Source: Uloborus plumipes
Lineage: Eukaryota; Arthropoda; Arachnida; Araneae; Uloboridae
Direction of reading: 5' to 3'
DNA: 64,000 nucleotides
NCBI GenBank assembly: GCA_038373865.1
Contig: JAXGGA010004757.1
Coordinates: 20,804 to 84,803, forward strand
Part shown: in pieces, positions 50,215 to 60,548 of the stretch
Numbering within the stretch: position 1 is the stretch's first letter
Layout of the letters: each line of letters begins with the position of its first letter
The notes under the pieces: model-generated
Database searches by the model: none
What the model saw: the letters and a program-made list of their open reading frames with translations, nothing else
Told to the model about the DNA's origin: nothing
Made by a program: the position numbers and the translations under genes

Positions 50215-51882
50215 AACTCTTAGAAGGTACTTTTGCTACATTTCCTCAAAATACAGTAAGGTAACTATTATTATTTTTATACTTAAGAAATGCAATACCC
50301 GCTGACATGGCTGACAAAACGTCGATTGTTTTGATTCTTACGAAAGATGTATCCAAATTTTAAATTTTGAGTTAACTTATTGAGATGCAGTAGATTGGCT
50401 TGCGTATTATCCTAATGAGTTGAAGTTGAAGTAGCTAGATATTACGTCATCGGGATGCACACTGATTGGATGGTGTATAAAAGAGCGTGAACACGATGAA
50501 TTGACATTTGAGCCATGAACATTTAATACGAAAAGAAAAAATAATACACGTATTCTAGTTATCAACAGAAAGTTGAGATGATACACTAAATACTAAATTA
50601 GGTTGCTGAAAGATTTCGGATTTATGCGAAAAATGGGCTAAAACTGGAATTAAAAAAAGGAACTACAAATCAATTTTTGGATGAATCCTAGTTTAAGGTC
50701 CGGCGATAAATTATTAAATCTGGCAACCACAGAATTATCATTGGATGATTGGATTGTTTGGCGATTTTAAGCTAAATGATAGCAACCTTAAGCTACAGTC
50801 TGAAAAAAATCGCCAAACCCGGACCCTAAAGTAGGATTTTACCCATTTTTTTTTTTGAATATCTTCATACATTATAGCCTCTATGCTATCCGGATGTATA
50901 ATCTATTTTTCTCTGTGCATTTTAATTAAAATTCCTTCAAAAGTTTTTACGTGAAAGAGTCACAAACATTCATCCAAACATCTCTACAAACTTTCGCGTA
51001 TATGATGGTAGTAATATTTCGCAGTTTTTGGCTCCAAAAACGCGTTAGTAGAAAAATCTTCGAGAAAATCATTAAAAGCTTAGCAAGATTCATATTCGAT
51101 TGGATAATAAGTAACAGCACCAACGTAAGTACCCCCCAGAAAGAGCTTGATAATAAGTAAGTGACCAATTAGAGTAAAAAAACAATAAATAAATAAAAAT
51201 AAAATAAAATGCCGTTAAGTTGTATTTAAAGTTCTACCAAAGTGGAAAATAAACAGCCAAATCCATTTATTGGTTGCCAAACTCTCTCCAAGTTATCACG
51301 TTACCGTTACTCTGAGACATATTTACATAACTTGCGAAAATAATTGATGCCGTAAACAGTCCACTAATCAAAAAATTCAATTAATTCTAAAAATATATTT
51401 GTTCCTTGCAATGCACAATAAAAAACATTTTGCTTGGGGATAAATATTCTGTTTATAAATAAGACTAAGCTACAACACGTTTTAAATACAAAGCATTTTA
51501 CTTTGTGATTTGACTTGAGAAAAGCCTTGAATATTCAATACGAATATCAAAAATCATACACGCAATTCTAGCTATCGACTGGGAGTTGAGATGATGCACT
51601 AAATATTGAATTAGTTTGTTGGAAGCCTTCGCAGATTTATGCGAAAATTGTACCTAAAATTGGAATGAAAAAAGCGCTACCAATCGAACTTTCTCGAATG
51701 TCGTTATAAATTATAGCCTATGTGTTATTCTGATGTATAAGCTACATTATGGTAAAAGTTTCATTGAAATCCATTCAGTAGTTTTTGCGTGAAAGAGGAA
51801 CAAACATACATCCATCCATACATCCATCCATACATCCATCCATCTATCCATACAAACTTTCGCATATATAATAGTAGTAAGA
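50215..51882 (-). promoter_or_regulatory. Helitron 5' region with a duplicated terminus
   Basis: Non-coding leader. Two similar blocks run in the same order: 51530-51882 and about 50510-51015. Both end in CGAAAGTTTGTA plus ATCC/GGAT-rich sequence. The outer block has a proper TC start at 51882. The inner one has lost it (ATATTACTACC). (CATC)n-like units occur at 51809-51852. The promoter for the RepHel gene should lie here but I see no defined element. Confidence 0.6.
50686..50838. mobile_element. Small MITE in the Helitron leader
   Basis: ATCCTAGTTTAAGGTCC...GGCGAT on the left and, inverted, ATCCTACTTTAGGGTCC...GGCGAT on the right. It is absent from the matching place in the outer leader block, which supports it being an insertion. 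Confidence 0.6.
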
Positions 51883-52875
51883 TTACTTAATTGGGTTTCC
51901 TTTACGCAAAATAAGATCAAATACTCTATTTCCCATCGATTCAACAAGGTTTTGTAGTACTTCAGGTTCAACATTGTACCATTCTCTCTCTATGGCAATT
52001 TTCAGTTGTTCGACGGAGAAATACTGTTTAGAATTTGCATAAACTCGGCGGCTTAGAACTGCCCAAAGATTCTCGATTGGGTTTAAATCTGGACTTAATG
52101 CAGGCCAGTCCATAACATTAATTTTTTTTCGATGAAGCCATGCTTTTGTGGAATTCGATTTATGTATGGGTGCATTATCTTGCTGAAATATGCAGTCTGG
52201 CCCTCCTATAATGTCACAAAATGGCAACAAATTGTTTTTTAACGTTTCTTGATAGTTCGTAGAACTTTGTTTCCCACTTAAAATCGCTATTGATGTTTGA
52301 CCGTTGAACCCAAATGCACCCCATACCATGACACATTTCCCACCATGCTGCCTGCTGAAAAATGTTCTTGGTTCTTTTCGCAAATCATGCCAATAATAAG
52401 CCCAGCCATCCGGGCCATCCAAATTCCACTTTTTCTCATCGGAAAATATGACAGAAAGCCACTTACTTCCAAATGACATATGTTTCTTGGCCCATTCTAA
52501 TCTTTGGATTTTGTGACGAGTAGTCAGAGCTGGTCTCTTAGCCATTTTTCTCAAAATAAGATGAGGACAGTTTCTGATTCTTCTATGGATCGTATCTTTT
52601 GAAACTTGAAGACCAGACAGTGCCTTAATCTTGCGCAAAGAGAAACCGTCGCGAGATGCCAATTGAAATATATGTCTGTCATCTCGTTTACTTGTTGAAA
52701 AAGGCCTGCCAGGTCGTTTTTTCCTTTGAATCTGACCTTTACTGGCAAGAATTCTGTAAATACTTCTTTTTGTCCTTTTCAAATGCGCTGCAATGTCACT
52801 TATGCTAGCGCCATCACCTCTCATTTTCCATGCGACGCGTTCTTCGCTTTCCGTTAACTGAGAAGCTCTCGGCAT
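51883..52875 (-). CDS. Tc1-like transposase, full-length open frame
   Basis: 330 residues from MPRASQLTESEERVAWKM; an upstream in-frame ATG at 52974 exists, but this start matches the family. Order: helix-turn-helix GDGASISDIAAHLKRTKRS, KKRPGRPF hook, second DNA-binding helix region, then the DDE domain with IFSDEKKWNL (first Asp), IFQQDNAPIH (second Asp) and DLNPIENLWAV (Glu). The DD34E triad is complete. TAA is at 51883-51885. The Helitron begins at the very next base, so the 3' side of the element now lies 7.2 kb away. The protein itself is uninterrupted and could still be made if transcribed, although the element can no longer move as a compact unit. Confidence 0.88.
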   Translation of the reverse strand: MPRASQLTESEERVAWKMRGDGASISDIAAHLKRTKRSIYRILASKGQIQRKKRPGRPFSTSKRDDRHIFQLASRDGFSLRKIKALSGLQVSKDTIHRRIRNCPHLILRKMAKRPALTTRHKIQRLEWAKKHMSFGSKWLSVIFSDEKKWNLDGPDGWAYYWHDLRKEPRTFFSRQHGGKCVMVWGAFGFNGQTSIAILSGKQSSTNYQETLKNNLLPFCDIIGGPDCIFQQDNAPIHKSNSTKAWLHRKKINVMDWPALSPDLNPIENLWAVLSRRVYANSKQYFSVEQLKIAIEREWYNVEPEVLQNLVESMGNRVFDLILRKGNPIK

Positions 52876-53203
52876 TTCGAAAAGTAATTGAAGAAAGCAA
52901 GCAAACCCGTCTAAAGTATCTATTTCACACCTCACCGTAACGTCACATGTCACGTGGTTAAAAACAACTTCCAAATCTCACTAAATTTGCATAAAAGCTG
53001 AGTTTTGTCTATATTTATGAGACAGCACATTTTTCTCAATTTTAAAATAAAACTCAATCTTTGTTTTAATTTATTAATGGCATTCATAAAATAAATAAGA
53101 AGGGATTTCTTTTATTTTGGTACATTTACACAAGAAATAAAATTGAATTCTAATCGCAACGGGAAAAATTGGCGTAGTGTCTAAACTTTTGAGACGGACT
53201 TTA

Positions 53204-53863
53204 GTTCCTTAGAGTGAGTGAAATAACAATTCACTCATTTACACCCTTATTTTTTCGCAAATAATAAAAAAAAAATGTTTTTCAATGATTTATCATCTAA
53301 ATATTGTCAAATTTAACATCATTCAGTAGATTATTCGTAAAATATCACCAATAGTGCCAAATTGAACCCAAATTCGAAAAATATTTTTTTCGCCTAGTTG
53401 GTAACAAACACTTGGCGACCAAAAGCTTGGTGATACATCACCAAGTGGTAGCCAAATCAAAACATCACTTCATAGTCTGCATTGAAATAAACAGATGTAC
53501 CCCAAAATGGGTAAATGTTTGTCAAATTTATTTCCAAAAGAATGAACACGAAATACCACAAAGGCTGTTTTTTTGACATATCTATTTGATATGAATTATC
53601 TTATGCAATTTAGAGGTAAATTTTTTGAACAAGAGGCACTTTTATTTGTTTCCCTTAATTCTCTGTTTACTATGATCCGTAGTTTATCAATTTATTCGTA
53701 AAATCAATATGAGTAACTTTTTATGAAATTTTTTTCGCCTACTACAACTTGTTTCTTTCCAAATTTGTTATAAGCTTAATTTTCTCTTTTGTGTAAACTA
53801 ATAAATTATTACTATACATAACTAGGAAAAAATAATTTATTTGCATTTTATGTCTCTTTACAG
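53204..53863. other. No gene seen
   Basis: AT-rich, outside the Tc1 element. Contains CTTGGCGACC...GGTGATACATCACCAAG, a small imperfect palindrome near 53413-53446. Confidence 0.45.
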
Positions 53864-53944
53864 AAGACAAGTCCTAAGAAAAAGAAATGAAATAACATTG
53901 CTGACGATGCTTTTCAATCGGCTTTGAAAAGTCTGTACGATTTG
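53864..53944 (+). pseudogene. Exon-like block C with an in-frame TGA
   Basis: Acceptor TTATGTCTCTTTACAG and a consensus donor TTG|GTAAGT bound 81 bp (27 codons). The phase-0 frame reads KTSPKKKK, then TGA at 53888, then NNIADDAFQSALKSLYDL, which looks like genuine protein. Another frame ends at a TGA near 53924. It may be a decayed exon, a frame used with a different start, or chance. Confidence 0.3.
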
Positions 53945-54704
53945 GTAAGTAATAACCGTTTCGGAAATTTCACGCTTTTCAAGTTTTATCCAATCATACA
54001 ACTTTTTACTGTGTCTAAAGCACTTGAAGGTAAACTTTACTGCCACAACTCACTTTATCTGTTTTTCATACAGTTTCTTCTACCAACTTGCAGATGACAT
54101 TGAGCTAATTATCTTTTGCATTTTTAAGTTTCTAAGCAGCAATTTTGTTATGCAAGAAACTATGAAATGCATGGTAATTTATACCCGGGAGAGTCAGTAT
54201 TGTACCAATGAGGGTTTTACATTACTTTCCATACACATTGCAATATTTTTACATGTGTGCATTTTTGCAACATACTGCTAGCATGTGCACATGAGCATGA
54301 TTTGCAAAAAATAGTCAACAAAAAAGCCGGCTTAGTTTCATCGTCTAAACTTTATAAATAACGTAAACTCTACATCCATGTAATGCTAGTACATTTTGAA
54401 GATTTCCAAAAGAAAAAAATGTTCAAAACACTTTTATTTTTTGTTCTGTAAGGGTCGTATCAAAAGAAAAGTTCGCTGTGCTTAATGAAAAAAAATTACT
54501 AACAAAAACTTTCTAAGAGAAAAAAATCTACATACTGAAATTTGAAAATTAAATGCATATACGTAACATTCGTAATAAAAACATGTGTATTCAGAAACAA
54601 ATTCATAAAATATGCATATATATGTTCAAAATGTTTTACAGAAATTAATTACTTTTTACATTTCATATCTCATTTAGGTAAACCTTTGTAGCTGTCATTT
54701 TGCC
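53945..54704. other. No gene seen
   Basis: AT-rich, with an 85-codon frame at 54024 lacking domains. Confidence 0.5.
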
Positions 54705-54706
54705 TA

Positions 54707-55019
54707 CACTGTAAAAAATGAATGTTGTTTTTACAGTATAATACAACTAATTTTATAGTAATAAACTGTAAAATTTCTAATCTTGCAGTTTATTACGGTG
54801 CATTTTACAGTTTTAAACTGGAACCTCTGCTGCCAGTATTATACTGTTGTTTTTACTGTATAGTACAGCTAAATTTTACGGCTGTGAAATCGCAAATTTT
54901 ACCGTAAGAAACTGTAAAATTGCTAGTTTTACAGTTTATTACTGTGCATTTCGCAGTTTTAAATTGGAGCCTCGGCTGCAAGTAAATACTGTAAAAACAA
55001 CAGTTTATTTTTTTCAGTG
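54707..55019. mobile_element. TA-flanked MITE, copy 2
   Basis: Ends CACTGTAAAAAATGAATG and, inverted, CACTGAAAAAAATAAACTG; TA at 54705-54706 and 55020-55021. Aligns throughout with 8900-9211 and is better preserved, so it is closer to the family consensus. Confidence 0.8.
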
Positions 55020-55453
55020 TATATTACTTTGAGCTGCCTTTCCTGTACTCTGAGGTTAATTTTTACGCCTAAATATAGTCCACCCAAGTATTTAATACAA
55101 GGTTCCTTCTACTATCTAATGTTATTATTACGTGAGAAGGAGTTCATGTCGGTAATCAGATGTCTGGCACACTCTGTCAACATATCAAAATGATAATCTT
55201 GGCAGAGACAAAGCCGAAACTGGTCTCAGGTACTGCGGCTTCAAATGACTTGTGTTGTAATACATTTTCTTGTCCCTAAACCATGAACTATGATCATTCA
55301 AGTTGCATTGCTCCACGATTTCTCCATTGTAAATGTCCCATTCATATTTGATAGTATTATTGGGTTGATTGGTATATAATATAAATTATAGTTTAAGAAA
55401 ACTAAAAAAATACGCTTTTAGACCGCTATGTTTACATGCTCTTATAAAAACAT

Positions 55454-55655
55454 TGTTGAATTGTTAATTCTGTAGGCTCTAGTAATATTTTGTTTTGTTA
55501 GTTGCCAACACTTACCTTTTGCTTATTATGTTTTGGCAACTTCCACTAATTAGTTGATTTTATGGATTCGTTCCTGTAGCGTTTGTCGCTAATTTGTATC
55601 AACCATTTTAATGTTTCGGACCTTTTCGATAAAAATTTAGTTCAATATCTTCACA
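55454..55655 (+). repeat. 5' LTR
   Basis: 202 bp, TGTTGAATTG...ATCTTCACA. Differs from the 3' LTR at four positions by my count, about 2 percent. Confidence 0.92.
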
Positions 55656-55680
55656 GGTTAAGGGGCCAGTTCACGCTCCG
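55656..55680 (+). promoter_or_regulatory. Primer-binding site, initiator tRNA-Met fragment type
   Basis: GGTTAAGGGGCCAG then TTCACGCTCC follows the LTR directly. The Drosophila copia site, complementary to an internal part of initiator tRNA-Met, is GGTTATGGGCCCAGCACG from memory. The match is good, with two substitutions and a short gap, so half-tRNA priming as in copia is likely. Confidence 0.7.
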
Positions 55681-55784
55681 AACTGCGTTTATTGAATGTG
55701 AGTGGATTTGGTATGCTATATTTTTATCTTTTGAAATACATTAAATTCGAAGTCATTTGAAGAGTTAGAAGCAACGCAATTATA

Positions 55785-58733
55785 ATGGCTGGCATTGACA
55801 TTTCTGCTATTAGCAAATTTAGTGGACAAAATTTTTCACAGTGGAAATTTCAAATCAATTGCGCTCTTAAGGCAAAAGGTATATTTTCGATCGCCAATGG
55901 GACTAAAAGTAAGCCAAGTTCTGACGATGCGAAAATAGAACGATGGGAAAAGGACGATGCAGTAGCGATGTTCACGATATCATCGGCTATGGAGTTATCT
56001 CAAGTAACGCTTATCGAAAACTGTACTTCATCATATGAAATGATTAAGAAACTGGACTCTATTTTTAAATTAAAGTCGGACTTTAATAAAATGCTGTTAC
56101 TTGATAAATTTCATCAATTGAAAATGGAGTGCAATGAAACTGTTGTGCAATATATTGCAAAGATAGAAAATCTTACTCATCAAATCAAAGATGTTGGAGA
56201 AAGTATTAGTGATGCTGCCATAATTACTAAAATTCTTGGCACATTGCCTCTGAAGTACAGAAATTTTAGACAAGCTTGGTTGTCTGTTGATGAAAGCAAA
56301 CAAAACTTGTCAAATCTAACTGCGAGACTTATCGACGAAGAAACTTCTTTGTCACAATCTGAGCAGAATGAATCTGCGTTTTTGGCGTCAAATAGGTCTA
56401 AATTCACGCCAAAATTGCAGACCAGTGATCCCGAGAATAAGAAGAAATATAAAAATCAAAGTATTAGGGTGGATAAAACCAAAATAACGTGCTATTCTTG
56501 CCACAAAAAAGGACATTATGCTCGTGAATGTCCTACTGGGTCTCTCGAAAAAGAAAATGGCGCTCCAGAAATAGATGAAAATTCGCCAAACAACAGTGTA
56601 TTCAATATTGAAATAAGAAAAACTATCGAAGACAGTGAACCGTGGATTCTCGACAGTGGTGCATCTTGTCACGTGACCTACAATCTGCATTATTTTGATA
56701 GTTTTAGCGAATCCAATGGTAATTCCTTCATTCGCCTTGGAGATAATTCAGAAATGCCGATCAAAGGAAAGGGAAACATAAAGATCAAAAGATTTGTAAA
56801 CGGATATTGGCAAGATGGAGAAATAACTGGTGTTCTATATGTTCCAGATTTGAAGAAAAATCTTATTTCTGAAGGTGTTATAACAAGCAAAAGTATGAAA
56901 ATAATTAAATTTGATCATGCTGCTATCTACAATCATAAGGATGAGTTAGTTGGGACAGCAGTTCGTTCTGCAAACAATTTATATCACGTGAAATTCAAAA
57001 CTATTGTTTCGCCTGAAGTGAACTTTTCTCACAAGAATAACTTAAAAATATGGCACGAACGTTTAGGACATATAAATTTAAAGGCTCTCTCTGAATTGAG
57101 TAACAGAGGATTAATCGAAAAGATAGATTTTTCAAACAAAGATGAATTCTTCTGCGAGGGATGTCAATATGGTAAGCAGCACAGATTGCCATTTAAATCT
57201 AGAAATTACAAAGCTACTAGAGCAGGTGAGCTGATACATTGTGATGTCTGTGGTCCTATGTCTGTACAGTCCTTCGGAGGCGCAAATTATTTCATTTTAA
57301 TGAAAGATGATTACAGTGGATTCAGAACAGTTTACTTTCTCAAACATAAAAGTGATGCTCTGGAAGCATTCAAGAAATTTGTTACACTATGTGAAAATAA
57401 ATTTGATCACAAAGTCAAGGCTCTCAGAGTTGACAATGGAAGCGAGTACATCAATTTGAATTTTTCTGACTTTTTGAACAAGAAAGGTATTCAATTAGAA
57501 ACTACAGCATCTTACACTCCGCAGCAAAACGGAAGAAGTGAGAGAGATATGCGGACAATAGTAGAAAGTGCTCGAAGTATGATATACTCTAAAAGGTTGT
57601 CGCTGGCTTTATGGGCCGAGGCGGTGTGAACAGCTACTTATATTGCGAACAGAACGCCGACTACTCAAGCTCCCAATTCAACCCCTTATGAACTTTGGAC
57701 TGGAAAATCGGCTTCACTTAATCATTTAAAAATATTTGGTTCAGAAGCTTACATGCATGTCCCTGATACTCTACGGAAGAAATTTGAACCAAAAAGCAAA
57801 AGAATGATTTTTGTTGGATATGAGAAAGAGTCAACGAATTATCGTCTTTTCGATCCAGTCACTAAAAGGATCAAAGTATCAAGAAACGTTACCTTCCGTG
57901 AGGAAAATGAAGAACTGAGAATATCTTGTCGACCATCAAAATTTCTGTTTACTGATGAAAATGACTTAGTTGATGAGAATGTTGCTGATGACAATGGCAA
58001 AGAGAACGAATCTGTGGATGAAGAAGCTGAGTTACCTAGTGATCCTGCGAACTCAATGGATAACGATCATTACGTTCTTCGTCCAAGAAATGACCTAAAA
58101 GCTCCGACTCGTTATGAAGCCAATCTAGCTGATATTATCACGCCCAACACATATGAAGAAGCAATGAGTTCGCCTCAAGCAAAAAATTGGGAAGCTGCTA
58201 TAAGAGATGAATTAAATTCGCTTAATAAAAATGAGACGTGGGATATTGTACCTGTACCAGCAACGGGAAACGCAATCGGATCCAAGTGGTTATTTAAAGT
58301 AAAGTACCTCCCAAATGGAAAAGTAGAAAAATTTAAAGCAAGTCTTTGTGCTAAGGGGTTCTCCCAAAAGGAGGGAGTAGATTTCAGTGAAACTTTCTCG
58401 GCAACTTCAAGGTTTGATACCATAAGAGTCTTACTAGCTATTGCAGCGCAGAAAAGGTGGGAAGTTTTATGGCTACGTGAACTTTTACAAGACATAAATG
58501 AAAGCGAACTATATGAAAAGGGTGTAACACTCCTAGTTGATAATCAGAGTGCTATCAAGCTGATTAAAAATCCTGTATTTCACAAGCGTACAAAACACAT
58601 CGACAGGCGCGCTATCTCTTTATTCGTAAAATCTGAGGATAAGTTAGCAGATATTTTTACGAAAGCGCTTAACAGAGTGAAATTAAAAAAAATTCAGAGA
58701 TTTACTAAACGTGAAAGACATGGACACTCTTAA
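55785..58733 (+). pseudogene. Copia gag-pol polyprotein, stop codon and deleted RT
   Basis: One frame of 983 codons interrupted by a single TGA at 57627-57629. Gag occupies the first part with a CCHC zinc knuckle CYSCHKKGHYARECP (about 56490). Protease has WILDSGASCHVT. The integrase zinc region has HERLGHINLKALS and CEGCQYGKQH; its core has the Asp in DVCGP, the Asp in RVDNGSEY and the Glu in QQNGRSERD. After the stop comes the integrase C-terminus, then the start of reverse transcriptase (AIGSKWLFKVKYLPNG, KASLCAKGFSQKEGVDF, FDTIRVLLAIAAQ). At about 58461 the frame jumps to RNase H sequence (LWLRELLQDIN, LLVDNQSAIKLIKNP, KRTKHID), so the reverse transcriptase core with its YVDD motif is missing. 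A smaller deletion follows KHIDRR. Product would be gag, protease and most of integrase only. Confidence 0.9.
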
Positions 58734-58836
58734 AGACTGATGTGTACTTTTATAGACTTTTATTATTATGTTTCATTCATTTAGATTTTTGTTTTGTAAA
58801 TTCAGTCGCCAACATAATTCTACCGCCAACAGAATT

Positions 58837-58844
58837 GGAGGGAG
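58837..58844 (+). promoter_or_regulatory. Polypurine tract
   Basis: GGAGGGAG immediately precedes the 3' LTR TGTTGAACTG, the expected plus-strand primer position. Confidence 0.75.
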
Positions 58845-58878
58845 TGTTGAACTGTTAATTCTGTAGGCTCTAGTAATA

Positions 58879-60296
58879 CACTGGCGGAAAAAAAAATCCC
58901 AACACCAAGAAAGACTTGTGTTAGAGAAACGAAATTTGGTAGGCGTGTTTATACAACTGAAAGATGACGTCGATTGAAATTTCGTGTTCCGCGCATAAGT
59001 GTGGCGCAGCTGGCGTCACTCAGAACATGCAAATAAGGCTTGTTTTAAAAGCGTGTTGTGAAGCTCGTGTGTATTATTTTTCCGTGAAATTGGACAAATT
59101 GCGTTCATGTTAGCCAGGAATACCTTTTAAGAAGACGAAGAAGCCATTATCAACAGCTCACCGAGTTTAAACGAGGTCGTACAATTTGGCTACGAGAAGG
59201 TGGATTTTCATTTCGCGATATTGCAGAAAGACTTGGGTGGGAATGTTTCCACCATGCATGATTATTGGAAGCTATGGGCAAGGGATGGTACTACCTCAAG
59301 AAGATCGAGTTCCGAGCTGCCACGTGGCACGACTGAGAAGGAAGATCGCCAAATCTTGCGTACGGCTGTGGCGCATCGTACTGCATCTGCGACTGACATT
59401 CGAGCTGCAGTTGGTACCGTCGTGACCCAAGGAACGGTAAGAAACTGTTTACTTCAAGGACAGTTCCGAGCCAGGCAGCTGTAGCCGGTATTCCATTGAC
59501 TGCAAACCATTACCTTTTCCGACGGCAGTGATGCCACGACAGAGCTCACTGGAAGTCAGAGTGGTGATCTGTTGTAATTTTTGATGAAAACAGATTCTGA
59601 ATTAGTGCCAGTGGTGGCTGTATATTGGTCAGAAGGAGGCCAGGGGACCGCCTGCATCCAAGCGGTCTACGGTCTAAACACACGGGACTCGCACCTGGAG
59701 TTATGGTCTCTGGAGCAATTTCCTACGACAGCAGGTGCACTCTTGTGGTTATCCCAAACTCACTGACTGAAAATTTGTTGGTAGTCTGTTAATTTAACCA
59801 GTAGTACAGCCCTTCATGAGTAGCATTCAAGGAGGCGTTTTCCAACCGGATAACGCTCGCCCTCACATCGCTGCTGTAACGCAATGTGCTCTACAGAGTG
59901 CTGACATGTTACAATGACCTGTAAAATCACCTGGTCTGTCTCCAATTGATAACGTATGGGATGGCACCTTGAGCATCATCCACAGTCAGCAATGACGGTC
60001 CTAGTATGGACACAGCAAGTGCAACAAGCATGGAACTCCATACCACAAAGTGACATTCGGCACCTGTATGACATAATGCATGCACGCTTGCAGGCTTGCG
60101 TTCAAAATTCTGGAGGTTACACCCTCTATTAAATTAACATAATTTCACATTTGCGCAGCATTTTCTTGAGCTTAAATTAGCCAGTGATCTTGTACATTTA
60201 ATCAATTAAACATGTTAACTAGACAATTGCATTACCCAAATTTCATTACTCTACGGCAATTTTTTCTTGGTGTTGGGATTTTTTTTTCCGCCAGTG
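58879..60296 (+). mobile_element. Tc1-like element nested in the copia 3' LTR
   Basis: Ends CACTGGCGGAAAAAAAAA on both sides, inverted and perfect, with TA at 58877-58878 and 60297-60298. The undisturbed 5' LTR shows the empty site (AGTAATATTTTG). 1418 bp. Same family as 15239-16624, younger by its ends. Confidence 0.95.
59150..60130 (+). pseudogene. Tc1-like transposase pseudogene in the nested copy
   Basis: Fragments in three frames. FAILQKDLGGNVSTMHDYW (59200 region) and HRTASATDIRAAVGTVVTQG (59370 region) are DNA-binding parts. MKTDSELVPVVAVYWSEGG (59585) covers the start of the catalytic domain, where the first Asp lies in a FDENRF-like context upstream. QPDNARPHIAAVTQC can be read near 59845 with the second Asp. 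Several frameshifts and stops make it non-functional in spite of the perfect termini. Confidence 0.75.
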
Positions 60297-60548
60297 TATT
60301 TTGTTTTGTTAGTTGCCAACACTTACCTTTTGCTTATTATGTTTTGGCAACTTCCACTAATTAGTTGATTTTATGGATTCGTTCCTGTAGCTTTTGTTGC
60401 TAATTTGTATCAACCATTTTAATGTTTCGGACCTTTTCAATAAAAATTTAGTTCAATATCTTCACAAACATCAACATGTAGTATAGTTTAGCTTTTAGTA
60501 TAAAATATCACTTTCTATATTTGCAATGAACGTGAGTTTTATTTATTA

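Larger units (their letters stand above)
44655..51882 (-). mobile_element. Autonomous Helitron, about 7.2 kb
   Basis: On the minus strand the element begins TCTTACTACTATTATATA (51882 downwards) and ends CAGCTAG (44655). It sits between A and T, the usual Helitron AT target, with no duplication. A hairpin lies just upstream of the CTAG end. It encodes one open RepHel protein. It is inserted at the stop codon of the Tc1 transposase at 51883. Confidence 0.85.
43021..53201 (-). mobile_element. Tc1-like element with probable IR/DR ends, split by a Helitron
   Basis: Outer ends are AAGTCCGTCTCAAAAGTA (43021) and, inverted, AAGTCCGTCTCAAAAGTT (ending 53201), with TA at 43019-43020 and 53202-53203. 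A related inner motif, GTCTCATAAATATAGAC on the minus strand, lies at about 53013-53029; another, GTCTCATAGTTTAGTCAC on the + strand, lies at about 44595-44612. Outer plus inner motifs at each end match the IR/DR layout of Tc1 elements such as the Sleeping Beauty group. The left end is stretched by other insertions (43190-43653 and 44300-44580), and the Helitron 44655-51882 sits directly after the transposase stop codon. Confidence 0.65.
55454..60466 (+). mobile_element. Ty1/copia LTR retrotransposon, defective, carrying a nested Tc1
   Basis: Paired 202 bp LTRs (TG...CA), a 5 bp target duplication AACAT (55449-55453 and 60467-60471), a primer-binding site, a gag-pol frame and a purine tract. 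Without the nested Tc1 it is about 3.6 kb, short for a copia element, because the reverse transcriptase core is deleted. Order protease, integrase, then reverse transcriptase/RNase H remnant identifies copia rather than gypsy. Confidence 0.93.
58845..60466 (+). repeat. 3' LTR, interrupted by a Tc1 copy
   Basis: 58845-58878 plus 60299-60466 give the full 202 bp LTR once the nested element and one TA are removed. Confidence 0.92.

Noticed and set aside
44585..53201. Tc1 left end at 44585 instead of 43021
   Set aside because: The motif at about 44595 is a weaker match and has a counterpart inner motif at about 53013 on the right side, so it is better explained as an inner repeat. The alternative is not excluded.
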